Shown: positions 7,938 through 15,549, counted from the first letter of the stretch. The stretch is DNA of 22,464 nt from a virus (IMGVR_UViG_3300047317_000022:1-22464), one strand, 5' to 3'. The notes: a model not told the origin generated them from the sequence alone. A program made the numbers and translations.

Positions 7938-7964
7938 CGGTGGGTGACGACAAGTTGCCCACCG
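7938..7964 (+). other. Stem-loop after major capsid gene
   Basis: CGGTGGG (7938-7944) and CCCACCG (7958-7964) form a perfect 7-bp stem with a 13-base loop, 12 bases after the capsid stop. No run of T follows. It may be a partial terminator or a 3' stabiliser of the capsid message. Confidence 0.5.
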
Positions 7965-7986
7965 CCCACTCTTAGAGGAGATGAAG

Positions 7987-8406
7987 ATGCCCAAACTGAA
8001 TATCTCGCACGCGTTCGTGCTCAACATGGACAACGGCAAGGTCAAGGCTTTTGAGGCCGGCGTGCAAATTGTCGAGAAGGAAATTGCGGACCATTGGTTC
8101 GTCCAGGCTCACGTCGTTGGTTTCGAATCCGAGCCCAAGCCCGACAGCCTGGAATATGCTCGCGTTCAAAGCGAGAAACTGGCGGAGGCAGCTGAGGCTG
8201 ATACAGCGCGCCAGGCTGTAGAGGCTGCGGCAAAGGTCGCCGAGGATGTTGCGCGCCAGCGGGCAGTCGAAGAAAAGATCCAGGAGTCCATCGCGACATC
8301 GGCGAAGCAGGCTCTAGCCATCGCCACCAAGGATGATCCCAAGCCAGAGCCTGAGGTCACTGACCTTCCTGCGATGCAGCTGAGCAAGCCAGAGGCCGAG
8401 GCGTAA
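7987..8406 (+). CDS. Small head-region protein, unknown
   Basis: This 139-aa protein has an N-terminal domain (1-55) reading MPKLNISHAFVLNMDNGKVK, then a long Ala/Glu/Gln/Lys-rich helix (about 65-115) that could be a coiled coil, and an acidic Pro-rich tail. I chose ATG 7987 over ATG 7981. The ribosome site AGAGGAG ends at 7980, giving 6 bases of spacing to 7987 and none to 7981. Proteins of this shape commonly lie between the capsid and connector genes in phages with this layout, but I know no assigned function. A role in head completion is only a guess from position. Confidence 0.75.
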   Translation: MPKLNISHAFVLNMDNGKVKAFEAGVQIVEKEIADHWFVQAHVVGFESEPKPDSLEYARVQSEKLAEAAEADTARQAVEAAAKVAEDVARQRAVEEKIQESIATSAKQALAIATKDDPKPEPEVTDLPAMQLSKPEAEA

Positions 8407-8409
8407 TCC

Positions 8410-8796
8410 ATGACCGATGCGGCGACGTTCCGCGCGGACTTCCCCGAATTTGCAGACACCACGGCTTACCCTGACACCCAGGTGAACTTCTGGATTGGCA
8501 TCGCATCAAAGCTTGTCAGTCTGGATCGATGGGCAGACCTCACGGATTTCGGTATCGAACTCCTGGTCGCCCATAACCTTGTGCTCTGGAAACAGTCGGC
8601 GATCGCCGTTGCGGCCGGTGCAATTCCGGGGCAGTCGAGCGGCGTTGTTTCAGCAAAAGCGGTTGCGGATGTATCGAAGTCCTACGACACGACCGTCGCC
8701 TCAGTTGAGGGCGGCGGCAATTACAATTTAACGACCTACGGAACGCGCTATCTCGAATTCGTCTCGATATTTGGCGCCGGCGGCTATCAACTCTGA
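8410..8796 (+). CDS. Head-tail adaptor, DUF4054 family
   Basis: This 128-aa protein fits DUF4054, a connector protein that binds below the portal. Its opening 'FRADFPEFADTTAYPDTQVNFWI' is typical. So are the hydrophobic helix LLVAHNLVLWK and the C-terminal pattern of a Tyr/Asn loop followed by TTYGTRYLEFV. It starts 3 bases after the upstream stop, with GAGG about 11 bases before. Its TGA overlaps the ATG of the next gene (TGATG), indicating coupled translation. The position after the capsid genes and before the neck proteins agrees with this role. Confidence 0.82.
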   Translation: MTDAATFRADFPEFADTTAYPDTQVNFWIGIASKLVSLDRWADLTDFGIELLVAHNLVLWKQSAIAVAAGAIPGQSSGVVSAKAVADVSKSYDTTVASVEGGGNYNLTTYGTRYLEFVSIFGAGGYQL

Positions 8797-9305
8797 TGGC
8801 TAAAAGCAGCGTGACGATGACCAAGGACATGTTGGCCGAGGTCATGAGCCAGATCCGAGAATTGACGAAAACCGAAGTCCTTGTCGGTATCCCCGACGCC
8901 AACGCCGGTCGCGACCCAGAGCCAGGTGAAAAGCACGAACCGATTTCGAATGCCGAGATTGGCTACGTGATGGAATTCGGCATGCCGGAGAAGAACATTC
9001 CGGCGCGTCCATTCCTTGTTCCTGGTGTTCAGGATGCGCGCGACAGGATCGGTCAGCAGCTCGAAACTGGCGCGCGGAAGGCACTGGCTGGCGACCCCAA
9101 TGCGGCGGACATCACCCTGAACAAGGCCGGCCTTACCGCACAGAACGCGGTTCGCGCGAAGATCGAAGAAGGTCCGTTCGTGCCGCTGGCACCGCGCACG
9201 CTTGCACAGCGCAAGAAGCGCGGCAGGACCGGCGAAAAGCCATTGATCGACACCGGTCAATTGAGAAAAAGTATCACGTATGTGATCGTCGAAAAAGGGA
9301 AATAA
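8796..9305 (+). CDS. Neck / tail-completion protein, gp10-like
   Basis: This 169-aa protein resembles the HK97 gp10-like/Mu gpG-like neck family, which helps attach the tail to the filled head. Key segments are KTEVLVGIP near residues 25-33, NAEIGYVMEFG (52-62), IPARPFLVPG (68-77) and the C-terminal KPLIDTGQLRKSITY. The Arg-Pro-Phe motif and the 'L.DTG.Lr.Si' ending are the strongest marks. Its start overlaps the adaptor stop and its stop is followed directly by the next ATG. The family is assigned by eye, and whether it acts as neck or tail completion is less certain. Confidence 0.75.
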   Translation: MAKSSVTMTKDMLAEVMSQIRELTKTEVLVGIPDANAGRDPEPGEKHEPISNAEIGYVMEFGMPEKNIPARPFLVPGVQDARDRIGQQLETGARKALAGDPNAADITLNKAGLTAQNAVRAKIEEGPFVPLAPRTLAQRKKRGRTGEKPLIDTGQLRKSITYVIVEKGK

Positions 9306-9686
9306 ATGCCGACCCTAGACGTCACAGACGTGCTCGACGATCCCGATTTCGTCAGCATGATTACAGTCACGCGCCTTGTTGAGACACCCGCAGGCCATGG
9401 CAGGGCAACAATCACGCCGACGGTCACGCCCAATGTTCCGGCTGTTGTTACGGCCGGTTCTGGCGACGTGATGAAGTATTTCCCAGAGCTCGCGATGGTC
9501 GCTGGCACGGTGCTCGTTCACACGAGGTTCCGGCTGACCACGACGTCGGAAACGACGCAGGCAGACGTCATCACGTACCTCGGTCGCGACTACATCGTCA
9601 GTGGTTTGAATGACTGGAGCACCTTCGGCTCCGGCTTCGTGATCGCAGCGTGCACTCTCAAGAATTTGGTTGAGGCCGCCCCATGA
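9306..9686 (+). CDS. Head-tail connector / stopper-like protein
   Basis: This 126-aa, mostly beta-strand protein starts MPTLDVTDVLDDPDFV and contains TVTRLVETPAGHGRA, then YLGRDYIVSGLNDWSTFGSGF near the C-terminus. The latter resembles the 'Y.V..v.dws.yG.g.v.a.c' ending of phage connector (stopper) proteins. The ATG follows AAAAAGGGA by about 6 bases. Its stop overlaps the next ATG as ATGA. Between a gp10-like neck protein and a tail terminator, a connector that holds DNA in the head is the expected protein. The exact role is inferred from order. Confidence 0.65.
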   Translation: MPTLDVTDVLDDPDFVSMITVTRLVETPAGHGRATITPTVTPNVPAVVTAGSGDVMKYFPELAMVAGTVLVHTRFRLTTTSETTQADVITYLGRDYIVSGLNDWSTFGSGFVIAACTLKNLVEAAP

Positions 9687-10261
9687 GCAACACGAGTGCT
9701 ACTGGCGGCTTCCTTGCCCCTACATCTACGCAACCCGCCGAAGACACTGCGCTTGAGGATCAACTGCAGTCTGTCGTTGTCGGCATTACCGGCCTTGACG
9801 ATGATCTTGTGCGTCCTCGGTGGACGCCAACGCCTCGCAGCCAGCCACCAGCCACCACGAACTGGTGCGCGATCGGCGTGGTGCGGACGCAAGCGGATAC
9901 CTATTCGGCCGTCATCCATCACTCGGATGGCAACGGTTACGATGAAGAGCAGAATCACGAGACTATCGAGGTTCTTGCCAGTTTCTATGGACCCTCGGGG
10001 CAGGGCTACGCCGCGATACTTCGCGATGGTCTGCGCATCCCGCAAAACCGCGAAACGCTCTACGCGAACAATCTCGCGCTCTACGACGCCACCGATATCA
10101 CCGCAGCCCCGGCATTGGTCAACGACCAGTGGATCCGACGCTACGACCTGACGATCCGCTTCCGGCGCCAAGTCACCCGCACCTACGACGTCCTCAACCT
10201 CCTCTCGGCGGCCGGGACAATCCACGCAGAAGACCGCTCGCAAGAGTGGGCAACGCCCTAG
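9683..10261 (+). CDS. Neck/tail terminator protein (gp12-like)
   Basis: This 192-aa protein resembles the gp12-like neck or tail terminator family, which caps the tail tube and joins it to the neck. Supporting segments are LRPRWTP-like VRPRWTPTPRSQPP near residues 43-56, a Trp/Cys-containing strand NWCAIGVV, and 'NHETIEVLASFYGPSGQGYA'. A C-terminal WIRRYDLTIRFRRQVTR strand follows, which is typical of terminator folds. It overlaps the upstream gene by 4 bases. The sheath gene begins 13 bases after its stop, the usual position for a terminator. Confidence 0.75.
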   Translation: MSNTSATGGFLAPTSTQPAEDTALEDQLQSVVVGITGLDDDLVRPRWTPTPRSQPPATTNWCAIGVVRTQADTYSAVIHHSDGNGYDEEQNHETIEVLASFYGPSGQGYAAILRDGLRIPQNRETLYANNLALYDATDITAAPALVNDQWIRRYDLTIRFRRQVTRTYDVLNLLSAAGTIHAEDRSQEWATP

Positions 10262-10274
10262 GAGATCCTAATCA

Positions 10275-11759
10275 ATGGCACTTGGCCTGAACGTAAGCGA
10301 CATCGTAAATGTGTCGGTCAACTTGGCCCCATTGGCGGCACCAACGCGCAATTTCGGCGCTCTATTGATCGCTGGCTCTTCCGATGTCATCGACACGAAT
10401 GAACGAATTCGCCAATACAGCGGCCTTACCGGCGTAGCAAATGACTTCGGAACGACGGCGCCTGAATATCTGGCCGCCCAGCTGTTTTTCGATCAGTCGC
10501 CGCAGCCCGCAATTCTATACATCGGCCGCTGGGCGCAGACAGCAACGGCTGGCCGCTTGAATGGTGGCGTACTCACGCCGACGCAGCAGCTTATGTCCGC
10601 ATGGACATCGATCACGACCGGATCCATGTCGATCCAGGTCGATGGCGTGACCAAGACGCTTTCGGCTCTCAACTTCGCCACACAGACGAACCTGAACGGC
10701 GTTGCTGCTGTTATCACGACCGCACTTGCCGGAGCAACCTGCCTTTGGGACAGCGTCAACGGCCGGTTCATCATCAAGAGCGGCACTACCGGCGCTTCGT
10801 CTGCAGTTGGCTATGCCTCCGCAACCGGCTCCGGCGTCGACGTCTCGGCTCAGCTCGGCCTCACGACTGGCGTTGCATCTGTTCCAGTTGCCGGCATCGT
10901 CGCCGAGACTGCGCTCGTTGCCACGCAGATCTTCGACAACATGTCGAATGAGTGGTACGGCTTGGAATTCGCGACCGCTACTCCGCAGAACGATGCAAGC
11001 TATCTTGCCGTTGCTGCCTATATTGAGGGCGCATCGCAGAGCCATATCTTCGGCATCACGATTATCACGACTACCGTCCTTGACCCGACGAGCACTACCG
11101 ACCTTGGTTATGTTCTGAAAAATCTCGCCTACAAGCGGACGTTCTCGCAGTATTCGGCATCGAGCCCATATGCTGTCGCGTCGATTTACGGTCGCGCCTT
11201 CACGGTAAATTTTGAAGCGAACAACACGACGATCACGCTCAAGTTCAAGCAAGAGCCTGGCATCGCTGCCGAAACGCTTACCGAGACGCAGGCTGCCACG
11301 CTGAAGGCCAAGTGCGTTAACGTATTCATCAACTACAACAACGGCACGGCGATCATTCAAGAAGGCGTGATGGCAAATGGCTACTTCTTCGATGAAGTCC
11401 ATGGCACCGACTGGCTGCAAAACGCGGTTCAAGTCGACGTCTTCAATCTGCTCTACCAGAGCCCGACGAAGATCCCACAGACCGATGACGGCACGCACCT
11501 GATCGTCACCACAATCGAAGCCACCATGGCGCGAGCAGTCAATAACGGCCTCGTCGCACCAGGTCAGTGGAATACGGCTGGGTTCGGACAACTCAAGCAG
11601 GGCCAGACGCTTCCCTCCGGATTCTATGTCTATGCGCCGCTCGTTTCGTCGCAGAGCCAGTCTGACCGCGAGGCACGCAAGTCAGTTCCCATTCAGGTCG
11701 CGGCAAAACTGGCCGGAGCCGTCCATTCGGCAAACGTCCTCATCAACGTCAACCGCTGA
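10275..11759 (+). CDS. Tail sheath protein, DUF3383 family
   Basis: This 494-aa protein matches the DUF3383 sheath family. It forms the contractile outer tube and shows that the phage is a myovirus type. The N-terminal 'SDIVNVSVNLAPLAAPTRNFG' and 'EYLAAQLFFDQSPQP' segments are family hallmarks. So are the inserted beta module (about residues 100-205: MSAWTSITTGSMSIQVDG, then a TSGTTGASSxxGYA-like stretch) and the C-terminal domain with SDREARKSVPIQVAAKLAGA. AGGAG lies 10 bases before the ATG. The tube gene follows 16 bases after the stop, as usual. Confidence 0.92.
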   Translation: MALGLNVSDIVNVSVNLAPLAAPTRNFGALLIAGSSDVIDTNERIRQYSGLTGVANDFGTTAPEYLAAQLFFDQSPQPAILYIGRWAQTATAGRLNGGVLTPTQQLMSAWTSITTGSMSIQVDGVTKTLSALNFATQTNLNGVAAVITTALAGATCLWDSVNGRFIIKSGTTGASSAVGYASATGSGVDVSAQLGLTTGVASVPVAGIVAETALVATQIFDNMSNEWYGLEFATATPQNDASYLAVAAYIEGASQSHIFGITIITTTVLDPTSTTDLGYVLKNLAYKRTFSQYSASSPYAVASIYGRAFTVNFEANNTTITLKFKQEPGIAAETLTETQAATLKAKCVNVFINYNNGTAIIQEGVMANGYFFDEVHGTDWLQNAVQVDVFNLLYQSPTKIPQTDDGTHLIVTTIEATMARAVNNGLVAPGQWNTAGFGQLKQGQTLPSGFYVYAPLVSSQSQSDREARKSVPIQVAAKLAGAVHSANVLINVNR

Positions 11760-11775
11760 TCTCGGAGCATAATCA

Positions 11776-12231
11776 ATGAGCACGTATTCCTTTATGGACT
11801 GCAGCGCGGCCATCAATGGCCCGGGCGGTTCGTTCTCGCTTGGCAATGGATCTGGTGCGGCCGAAGAAGGCATCACCATCACCATGTCAGAAGACAAGGA
11901 CACAATGACGATCGGTGCCGATGGCTCCGGCATGCATTCGCTGCACGCCGGCAATAGCGGCACCGTCACCCTACATCTTCTGAAAACGAGCCCTACCAAT
12001 GCCTTGCTGATGGAGATGTACAATTTCCAAAAGCAGTCGTCCGCAAATCACGGGCAGAACAACATCTCCGTTCGTGACCCAGTCCGCGGCGATAGCGTGC
12101 AATGCCGTGAAGTGGCGTTCCGCAAAGCTCCCAACCTGTCCTACGCAAAGGATGGTGGCACGAACGAATGGGCTTTCAACGCTGTCTACATTGACGAGAA
12201 ACTCGGCAATGGTCAGCCGGCCGCGATCTGA
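11776..12231 (+). CDS. Tail tube protein, DUF3277 family
   Basis: This 151-aa protein matches DUF3277, the inner tail tube through which DNA moves. Marks are the opening MSTYSFMDCSAAINGPGG, GITITMSEDKDTMTIGADG in the first half, and HAGNSGTVTLHLLKTSPTN. A loop with NNISVRDPVRGDSV follows, the place where related sequences have a conserved DP.RG. GGAG precedes the ATG by about 9 bases. Sheath, tube and then tail assembly chaperone is the standard contractile-tail order. Confidence 0.9.
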   Translation: MSTYSFMDCSAAINGPGGSFSLGNGSGAAEEGITITMSEDKDTMTIGADGSGMHSLHAGNSGTVTLHLLKTSPTNALLMEMYNFQKQSSANHGQNNISVRDPVRGDSVQCREVAFRKAPNLSYAKDGGTNEWAFNAVYIDEKLGNGQPAAI

Positions 12232-12239
12232 GGTGATGC

Positions 12240-12653
12240 ATGAGTTCTGATTTCACGATCGGAAGCCGCAACTACAAGGTCGGCAAGATGGACGCGATGA
12301 CGCAATTTCACGTCGTCCGCCGTCTTGCGCCGATCCTGGACAGCCTGCGGGACGTTTTGTCTAAGGCAGATGGATTTTCGATCGATGCCCTTTCTCCTAT
12401 CGCCGATGTTATCGCGAAAATGAGCGACGCAGATAGCGAATATATCATCGGTTCGTGCATGGCAGTGACCACGCGCGAAGAAGCCGGTGGCCGGGGCTGG
12501 GCAAACATCTGGAGCTTAACCGCCAAGCGTCCAATGTTCGATGATATCGATATGGGGACGATGCTTCATGTGACATTCCACGTCATCATGGATTCGATCG
12601 CCCCTTTCTCCTCCGCGCTCCCGTCAAGATCGAAAGACGCAACCACGGCGTAG
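12240..12653 (+). CDS. Tail assembly chaperone, zero-frame product
   Basis: This 137-aa protein is the upstream partner of a two-frame tail chaperone pair, comparable in role to lambda gpG. These proteins coat the tape measure while the tube polymerises and do not end up in the virion. It starts MSSDFTIGSRNYKVGKMDAM, followed by TQFHVVRRLAPIL, a pattern common in chaperones of this myovirus group. The rest is helical. Its last codons, after a slippery CCCTTTC at 12602-12608, are Ser/Ala-rich and look like the unshifted tail of a frameshift gene. GAGG lies 6-7 bases before the ATG. Confidence 0.8.
   Translation: MSSDFTIGSRNYKVGKMDAMTQFHVVRRLAPILDSLRDVLSKADGFSIDALSPIADVIAKMSDADSEYIIGSCMAVTTREEAGGRGWANIWSLTAKRPMFDDIDMGTMLHVTFHVIMDSIAPFSSALPSRSKDATTA
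12602..12608 (+). promoter_or_regulatory. Slippery heptamer CCCTTTC for -1 frameshift
   Basis: Read in the chaperone frame the sequence is C CCT TTC, a full match to the X XXY YYZ pattern for tandem -1 slippage. After the slip, translation continues as CCC TTT CTC in a frame that stays open to 12841. I see no clear pseudoknot downstream by eye. Confidence 0.75.
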
Positions 12654-12841
12654 ATTTCGAGCCGGTAGCGCTGCCCGATGGGGAGGACTGGCTCTTCCGG
12701 CCGGTTGAGCGTGGGTACTGCCGATATGAAAGCCTCGTCGACGGGACGCTCAGTCTCGTTGATGTCGCGCGCATGAACGAAGCGCTCGATGTGCGGGACG
12801 AGAACCAGTTCCGATCCCAAGAGGCCAGCAAGCGAAAATGA
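12605..12841 (+). CDS. Tail assembly chaperone extension, made by -1 frameshift
   Basis: In the -1 frame relative to the chaperone, an open stretch from 12545 to a TGA at 12839-12841 encodes coherent protein: FLLRAPVKIERRNHGVDFEP, then 'DGEDWLFRPVERGYCRYESL' and VARMNEALDVRDENQF. The frame has no ATG, GTG or TTG before the coherent part begins. Its first Met is about 23 codons from the end. This argues that it is reached only by frameshifting from the upstream gene at 12602-12608. The fusion would be about 200 aa, comparable in role to lambda gpGT. The 'CRYESLxDGTL' part resembles a small phage family I recall as DUF6889, which is not verified. The tape measure starts 11 bases later. Confidence 0.75.
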   Translation, partial: FLLRAPVKIERRNHGVDFEPVALPDGEDWLFRPVERGYCRYESLVDGTLSLVDVARMNEALDVRDENQFRSQEASKRK

Positions 12842-12852
12842 CGGAGTAGCGG

Positions 12853-14010
12853 ATGGCCAACTCGGAGACAATCCGCGAATTCCTCGTCAAACTCGGCTTC
12901 ACGGTCGATGACCAGACTGAGCGCAAGTTCACAGGCAGCATGCGGAGCGCTATGCTTCAGGCAAAGTTGCTTGGGGATGCCGTTGAGAATATGGCTCGCG
13001 TTGTCGGCGAAAGCCTTCAGAGAGTGGCGCAGAGCTTCGACGGCCTGTATTGGGCATCTGAGCGCACCGGCGCATCCGTCGAGAATATCAGAGCCCTGTC
13101 CTACGCTGTTTCTCAGCTTGGCGGCACGTATGAGGGCGCGAGGGGCGCCATTGAGGCCTTCGGGCAGCATCTGCGGAGCAATCCCGGATACGCGTCGATG
13201 TTGCGCTCCTTGGGCGTCAACACCTCCGAGAACGGCAAGATGCGCGACCAGGTCGCCATCATGGAGGATCTCGGCAAGGCGCTGAGCCGCAAGCCTTATG
13301 CGCAGGCGTTGCAATACGCCAACGCGCTAGGCATCGACGAAAACACGATGCGCGCGCTTATGAGCGGCGATCTACAGCGCAACCTCGAGCATTACAACAC
13401 GCTGCAAAAGAGCCTCGGTTTTGACAACCAGAAGGCAGCGGATTCCGCCAAGCAGTTCATGAACTCGATGCGCGAGGCTCAAACCACCATTGAAACGGTG
13501 GTTGCCAAGATCCTCACCGATCTTGAGCCGGCCATGACAAGGCTGATGAACGAATTCAGCCAATGGGTTGTCGACCATGGGCCTGAGATTGAAAAAGCAC
13601 TTATCCAAATAGGGACTGTCGTCGGCAATGTCGCCACAGATTTTAGCAAGCTCGTAGATGAGTTGAAGCCCGTATGGGAAGGCTTTGACAAGATTACACA
13701 ATCTATCGTCGGCAAAGACGGATTGACAGTTGCTATCGAGGCGCTTGTTGGTGCTTACGCTCTCGGCAAGCTCATTCGTTTGCTGGCTCTACTAGGTGGT
13801 GGTGGCGGATCTGGCGGCGTGGCAAGCCTACTTGGCTGGGGTGCTGCCGGTATCGGCGCTACGGCTGCCATTTTGGAGGCCGGTAAGGATCACATCGAAT
13901 CCGATCCCGCCATGGCCCAGCGCACAGCAGATGGCAACAGCTGGATCAAGCGCACAGGTCAACGCATTCGAGCGTGGTGGTGGCGTGCCATCGTCTGGGC
14001 AGAACGCTAA
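12853..14010 (+). CDS. Tape measure protein, N-terminal part
   Basis: This reading frame encodes 385 aa of a tail tape measure protein, which sets tail length. It starts MANSETIREFLVKLGFTVDD, a typical opening in this myovirus group, and is helical and coiled throughout. A glycine and hydrophobic stretch, roughly residues 295-345 with LGGGGGSGG, may be the membrane-active segment. GGAG lies 6 bases before the ATG. The frame continues sensibly to about DGNSWIKR (near 13957). It then reads RTGQRIRAWWWRAIVWAER and stops, which looks out of frame. The natural continuation lies in the +1 frame as the lysozyme-containing part. The gene is therefore split by a +1 frame change, whether mutation, sequencing error or recoding. 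Confidence 0.82.
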   Translation: MANSETIREFLVKLGFTVDDQTERKFTGSMRSAMLQAKLLGDAVENMARVVGESLQRVAQSFDGLYWASERTGASVENIRALSYAVSQLGGTYEGARGAIEAFGQHLRSNPGYASMLRSLGVNTSENGKMRDQVAIMEDLGKALSRKPYAQALQYANALGIDENTMRALMSGDLQRNLEHYNTLQKSLGFDNQKAADSAKQFMNSMREAQTTIETVVAKILTDLEPAMTRLMNEFSQWVVDHGPEIEKALIQIGTVVGNVATDFSKLVDELKPVWEGFDKITQSIVGKDGLTVAIEALVGAYALGKLIRLLALLGGGGGSGGVASLLGWGAAGIGATAAILEAGKDHIESDPAMAQRTADGNSWIKRTGQRIRAWWWRAIVWAER

Positions 14011-14623
14011 TGCGCTCGAGTCCTATAAGTTTTGGCGCCAGAAGGGCCTTTCGCACAATGCCGCTCTCGGCATGGTCGCGAACGAAGAAGGCGAGTCAGG
14101 CTTCGATCCGCATAACGTCGGCGACAACAATCAGGCTGGTGGTTCATTCCAATGGCACAAGCCGCGGCGTGACCAGATCCTGGCCGGGACCGGTATTGAC
14201 GTCTGGTCGAGCAAGACATCGCACAGCGACATGTTGAGGGCTGCCCATTGGGAGATGACGCAGGGTCCGGACGGCCAGGCTCGCCAAGCTTGGGACGCAT
14301 TCAAAAACGTCCAGACGCCCGCTGAAGCAGCTGCCGTGGGCGTGAAGTACTACGAGAGGCCGCTCAATCAGGTCGGTGACGCAGCAACGCGCGGCATGAT
14401 GGCCAATCGCTGGGCCGGCCGCATTCCGGCGAATACGGACTTCTCAGTCCAGCCGCTCGGCTCCGGTCCAAACGCGGCGGGTAATAGCGCCAACGTGAAG
14501 CAGACGACCAATATTAACGTTGTCGGCGCGACCGATCCGACGGCTACGGCTAGCGCGATCGAGAAGAAACAGCATCTCGTGAACCTCACGATGCAGCGGA
14601 ACATGCAGGGGGCGGTGCGGTGA
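13931..14623 (+). CDS. Tape measure C-terminal part with tail lysozyme domain
   Basis: This +1 frame relative to the tape measure encodes VNAFERGGGVPSSGQNANAL and then a domain of about 130 residues: SYKFWRQKGLSHNAALGMVANEEGESGF, HNVGDNNQAGGSFQWH and 'AAHWEMTQG'. I recognise this as the phage tail lysozyme type (Phage_lysozyme2). The Glu residues in NEEGESGF are candidate catalytic residues. Such domains cut peptidoglycan during entry and are normally fused to the tape measure. The C-terminal NINVVGATDPTATA and HLVNLTMQRNMQGAVR are usual tape measure endings. The ATG at 13931 has no ribosome site, so I give it only as a nominal start. The frame is open further upstream (a GTG at 13796). The stop overlaps the next GTG as GTGA. 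Confidence 0.78.
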   Translation: MATAGSSAQVNAFERGGGVPSSGQNANALESYKFWRQKGLSHNAALGMVANEEGESGFDPHNVGDNNQAGGSFQWHKPRRDQILAGTGIDVWSSKTSHSDMLRAAHWEMTQGPDGQARQAWDAFKNVQTPAEAAAVGVKYYERPLNQVGDAATRGMMANRWAGRIPANTDFSVQPLGSGPNAAGNSANVKQTTNINVVGATDPTATASAIEKKQHLVNLTMQRNMQGAVR

Positions 14624-15150
14624 GCCTATTAGACGATGCATTCGCACTGATCTTCTCGCCTGTCCGCGTCATCGGCACGCTCGTTCCTGACGTTGTCGTC
14701 GAAGAAGCGCACCGCGATCAGTTGGTCATCACAGATCATCCGGTCGAGCGCGGTGCTGCCATTTCAGACCATGCCTTCAAGATGCCGTCCGAGGTAGAGA
14801 TCCGCTGCGGCTGGTCTAACTCTTCGGCTGGCGAGGAAGGTTACGTCCAGGCGGTGTATGAGGAATTCCTCGAGCTTCAGGCAACGCGCCAGCCGTTCGA
14901 TGTCTTCACCGGAAAGCGGCACTATTCGAACATGTTGGTGCGGTCGCTTGAGGTCACCACGGACGAACACAGCGAACATGCGCTTTATGTGACAGCAGGG
15001 CTGCGCGAGATCATCATTGTAGATACCGCGACGACATCTGCGCCGGCGCAAGACAAGCAGGCATCGCCGCAACAGACGGCAGGCGTGGTGAATACGGGCG
15101 CAAAGCAGCTGCAAACCGCCCCTAACGGGTTTGTTATTGGCGGCGTCTAA
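14620..15150 (+). CDS. Dit-like distal tail / tail tube initiator protein
   Basis: This 176-aa protein matches the Dit-like phage tail family, which forms the ring joining tube and baseplate. Segments include 'VVVEEAHRDQLVITDHPVERGAAISDHAF' (split around residues 25-55), then RCGWSNS, YEEFLELQATRQPFDVFTGK and a TAGLREIIIV strand. The tail is Gln/Ala-rich and ends NGFVIGGV. The start is a GTG at 14620 overlapping the previous stop, with AGGGGG 7 bases upstream. Its stop overlaps the stop of the convergent opposite-strand gene by 3 bases. Confidence 0.82.
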   Translation: MSLLDDAFALIFSPVRVIGTLVPDVVVEEAHRDQLVITDHPVERGAAISDHAFKMPSEVEIRCGWSNSSAGEEGYVQAVYEEFLELQATRQPFDVFTGKRHYSNMLVRSLEVTTDEHSEHALYVTAGLREIIIVDTATTSAPAQDKQASPQQTAGVVNTGAKQLQTAPNGFVIGGV

Positions 15151-15515
15151 GAAGTAGGAAGGCCGGCAGGTTCAACCTTGACGAACCATTTATCGGACAC
15201 CTTGTAATTCCCGTATGTGATCGGCTGCTTCATTGCGTTCGAGAGGACAGCCGTGCCGGTGCATCGAAGTCCGTCTTCGCTATCGGACAGCGTCTGCTCG
15301 TCGACGACGTCGATGATCTTCGGAAGAAGAGCGCTGCCGTTTTCCTTGGATGCCGACACGACCGAAGAAATTGAACTGTGACAGGTTGGCTTGCCCATTC
15401 CAGGCACTCCGACAACCAAAAAGTAGAAAGCAGCTAACCCAACGACCGGCGCTATTGCGCGACGCCACAGTGGATGTGGCGTTGGTTCGGATGATGCTGT
15501 GGCTACCTCGGTCAT
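15147..15515 (-). CDS. Membrane-anchored moron-like protein, unknown
   Basis: This predicted 122-aa protein lies on the opposite strand inside the baseplate genes. Residues 1-19 are cytoplasmic and end in WRR. Residues about 20-40 (AIAPVVGLAAFYFLVVGVPG) form one membrane helix. The remaining 80 residues are predicted to lie in the periplasm, with Cys45 and Cys85 that could form a disulfide. The C-terminus has LRCTGTAVLSNAMKQPITYG and a strand-rich ending. I chose ATG 15515 because AGAGGGAA lies just upstream on that strand. An ATG at 15548 has no such site. A TATGAT -10-like box (15544-15549) suggests its own promoter. A role such as superinfection exclusion would be a guess. The gene is clearly not structural. 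Confidence 0.75.
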   Translation of the reverse strand: MTEVATASSEPTPHPLWRRAIAPVVGLAAFYFLVVGVPGMGKPTCHSSISSVVSASKENGSALLPKIIDVVDEQTLSDSEDGLRCTGTAVLSNAMKQPITYGNYKVSDKWFVKVEPAGLPTS

Positions 15516-15543
15516 TTGTTCCCTCTTGTTCTCAACCGCACAT

Positions 15544-15549
15544 ATCATA
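15544..15549 (-). promoter_or_regulatory. Possible -10 box for opposite-strand membrane gene
   Basis: On the - strand the hexamer TATGAT (5 of 6 matches to TATAAT) lies 28 bases upstream of the ATG at 15515, giving a leader of about 20 bases. At 17-base spacing the -35 position is poor (CCCCTC). A TTGCCC is present only at 20-base spacing. The site is therefore tentative. Confidence 0.3.

Noticed and set aside
6871-7962. Long opposite-strand open frame of 363 codons over the major capsid gene
   Set aside because: It is a shadow of a highly biased coding sequence. The product is Arg/Val/Asp-rich with no recognisable pattern, while the + strand is a clear capsid protein.
10515-11591. Opposite-strand open frame of 358 codons over the sheath gene
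   Set aside because: Cys/Arg-rich composition typical of an antisense shadow. The sheath protein on the + strand is unambiguous.
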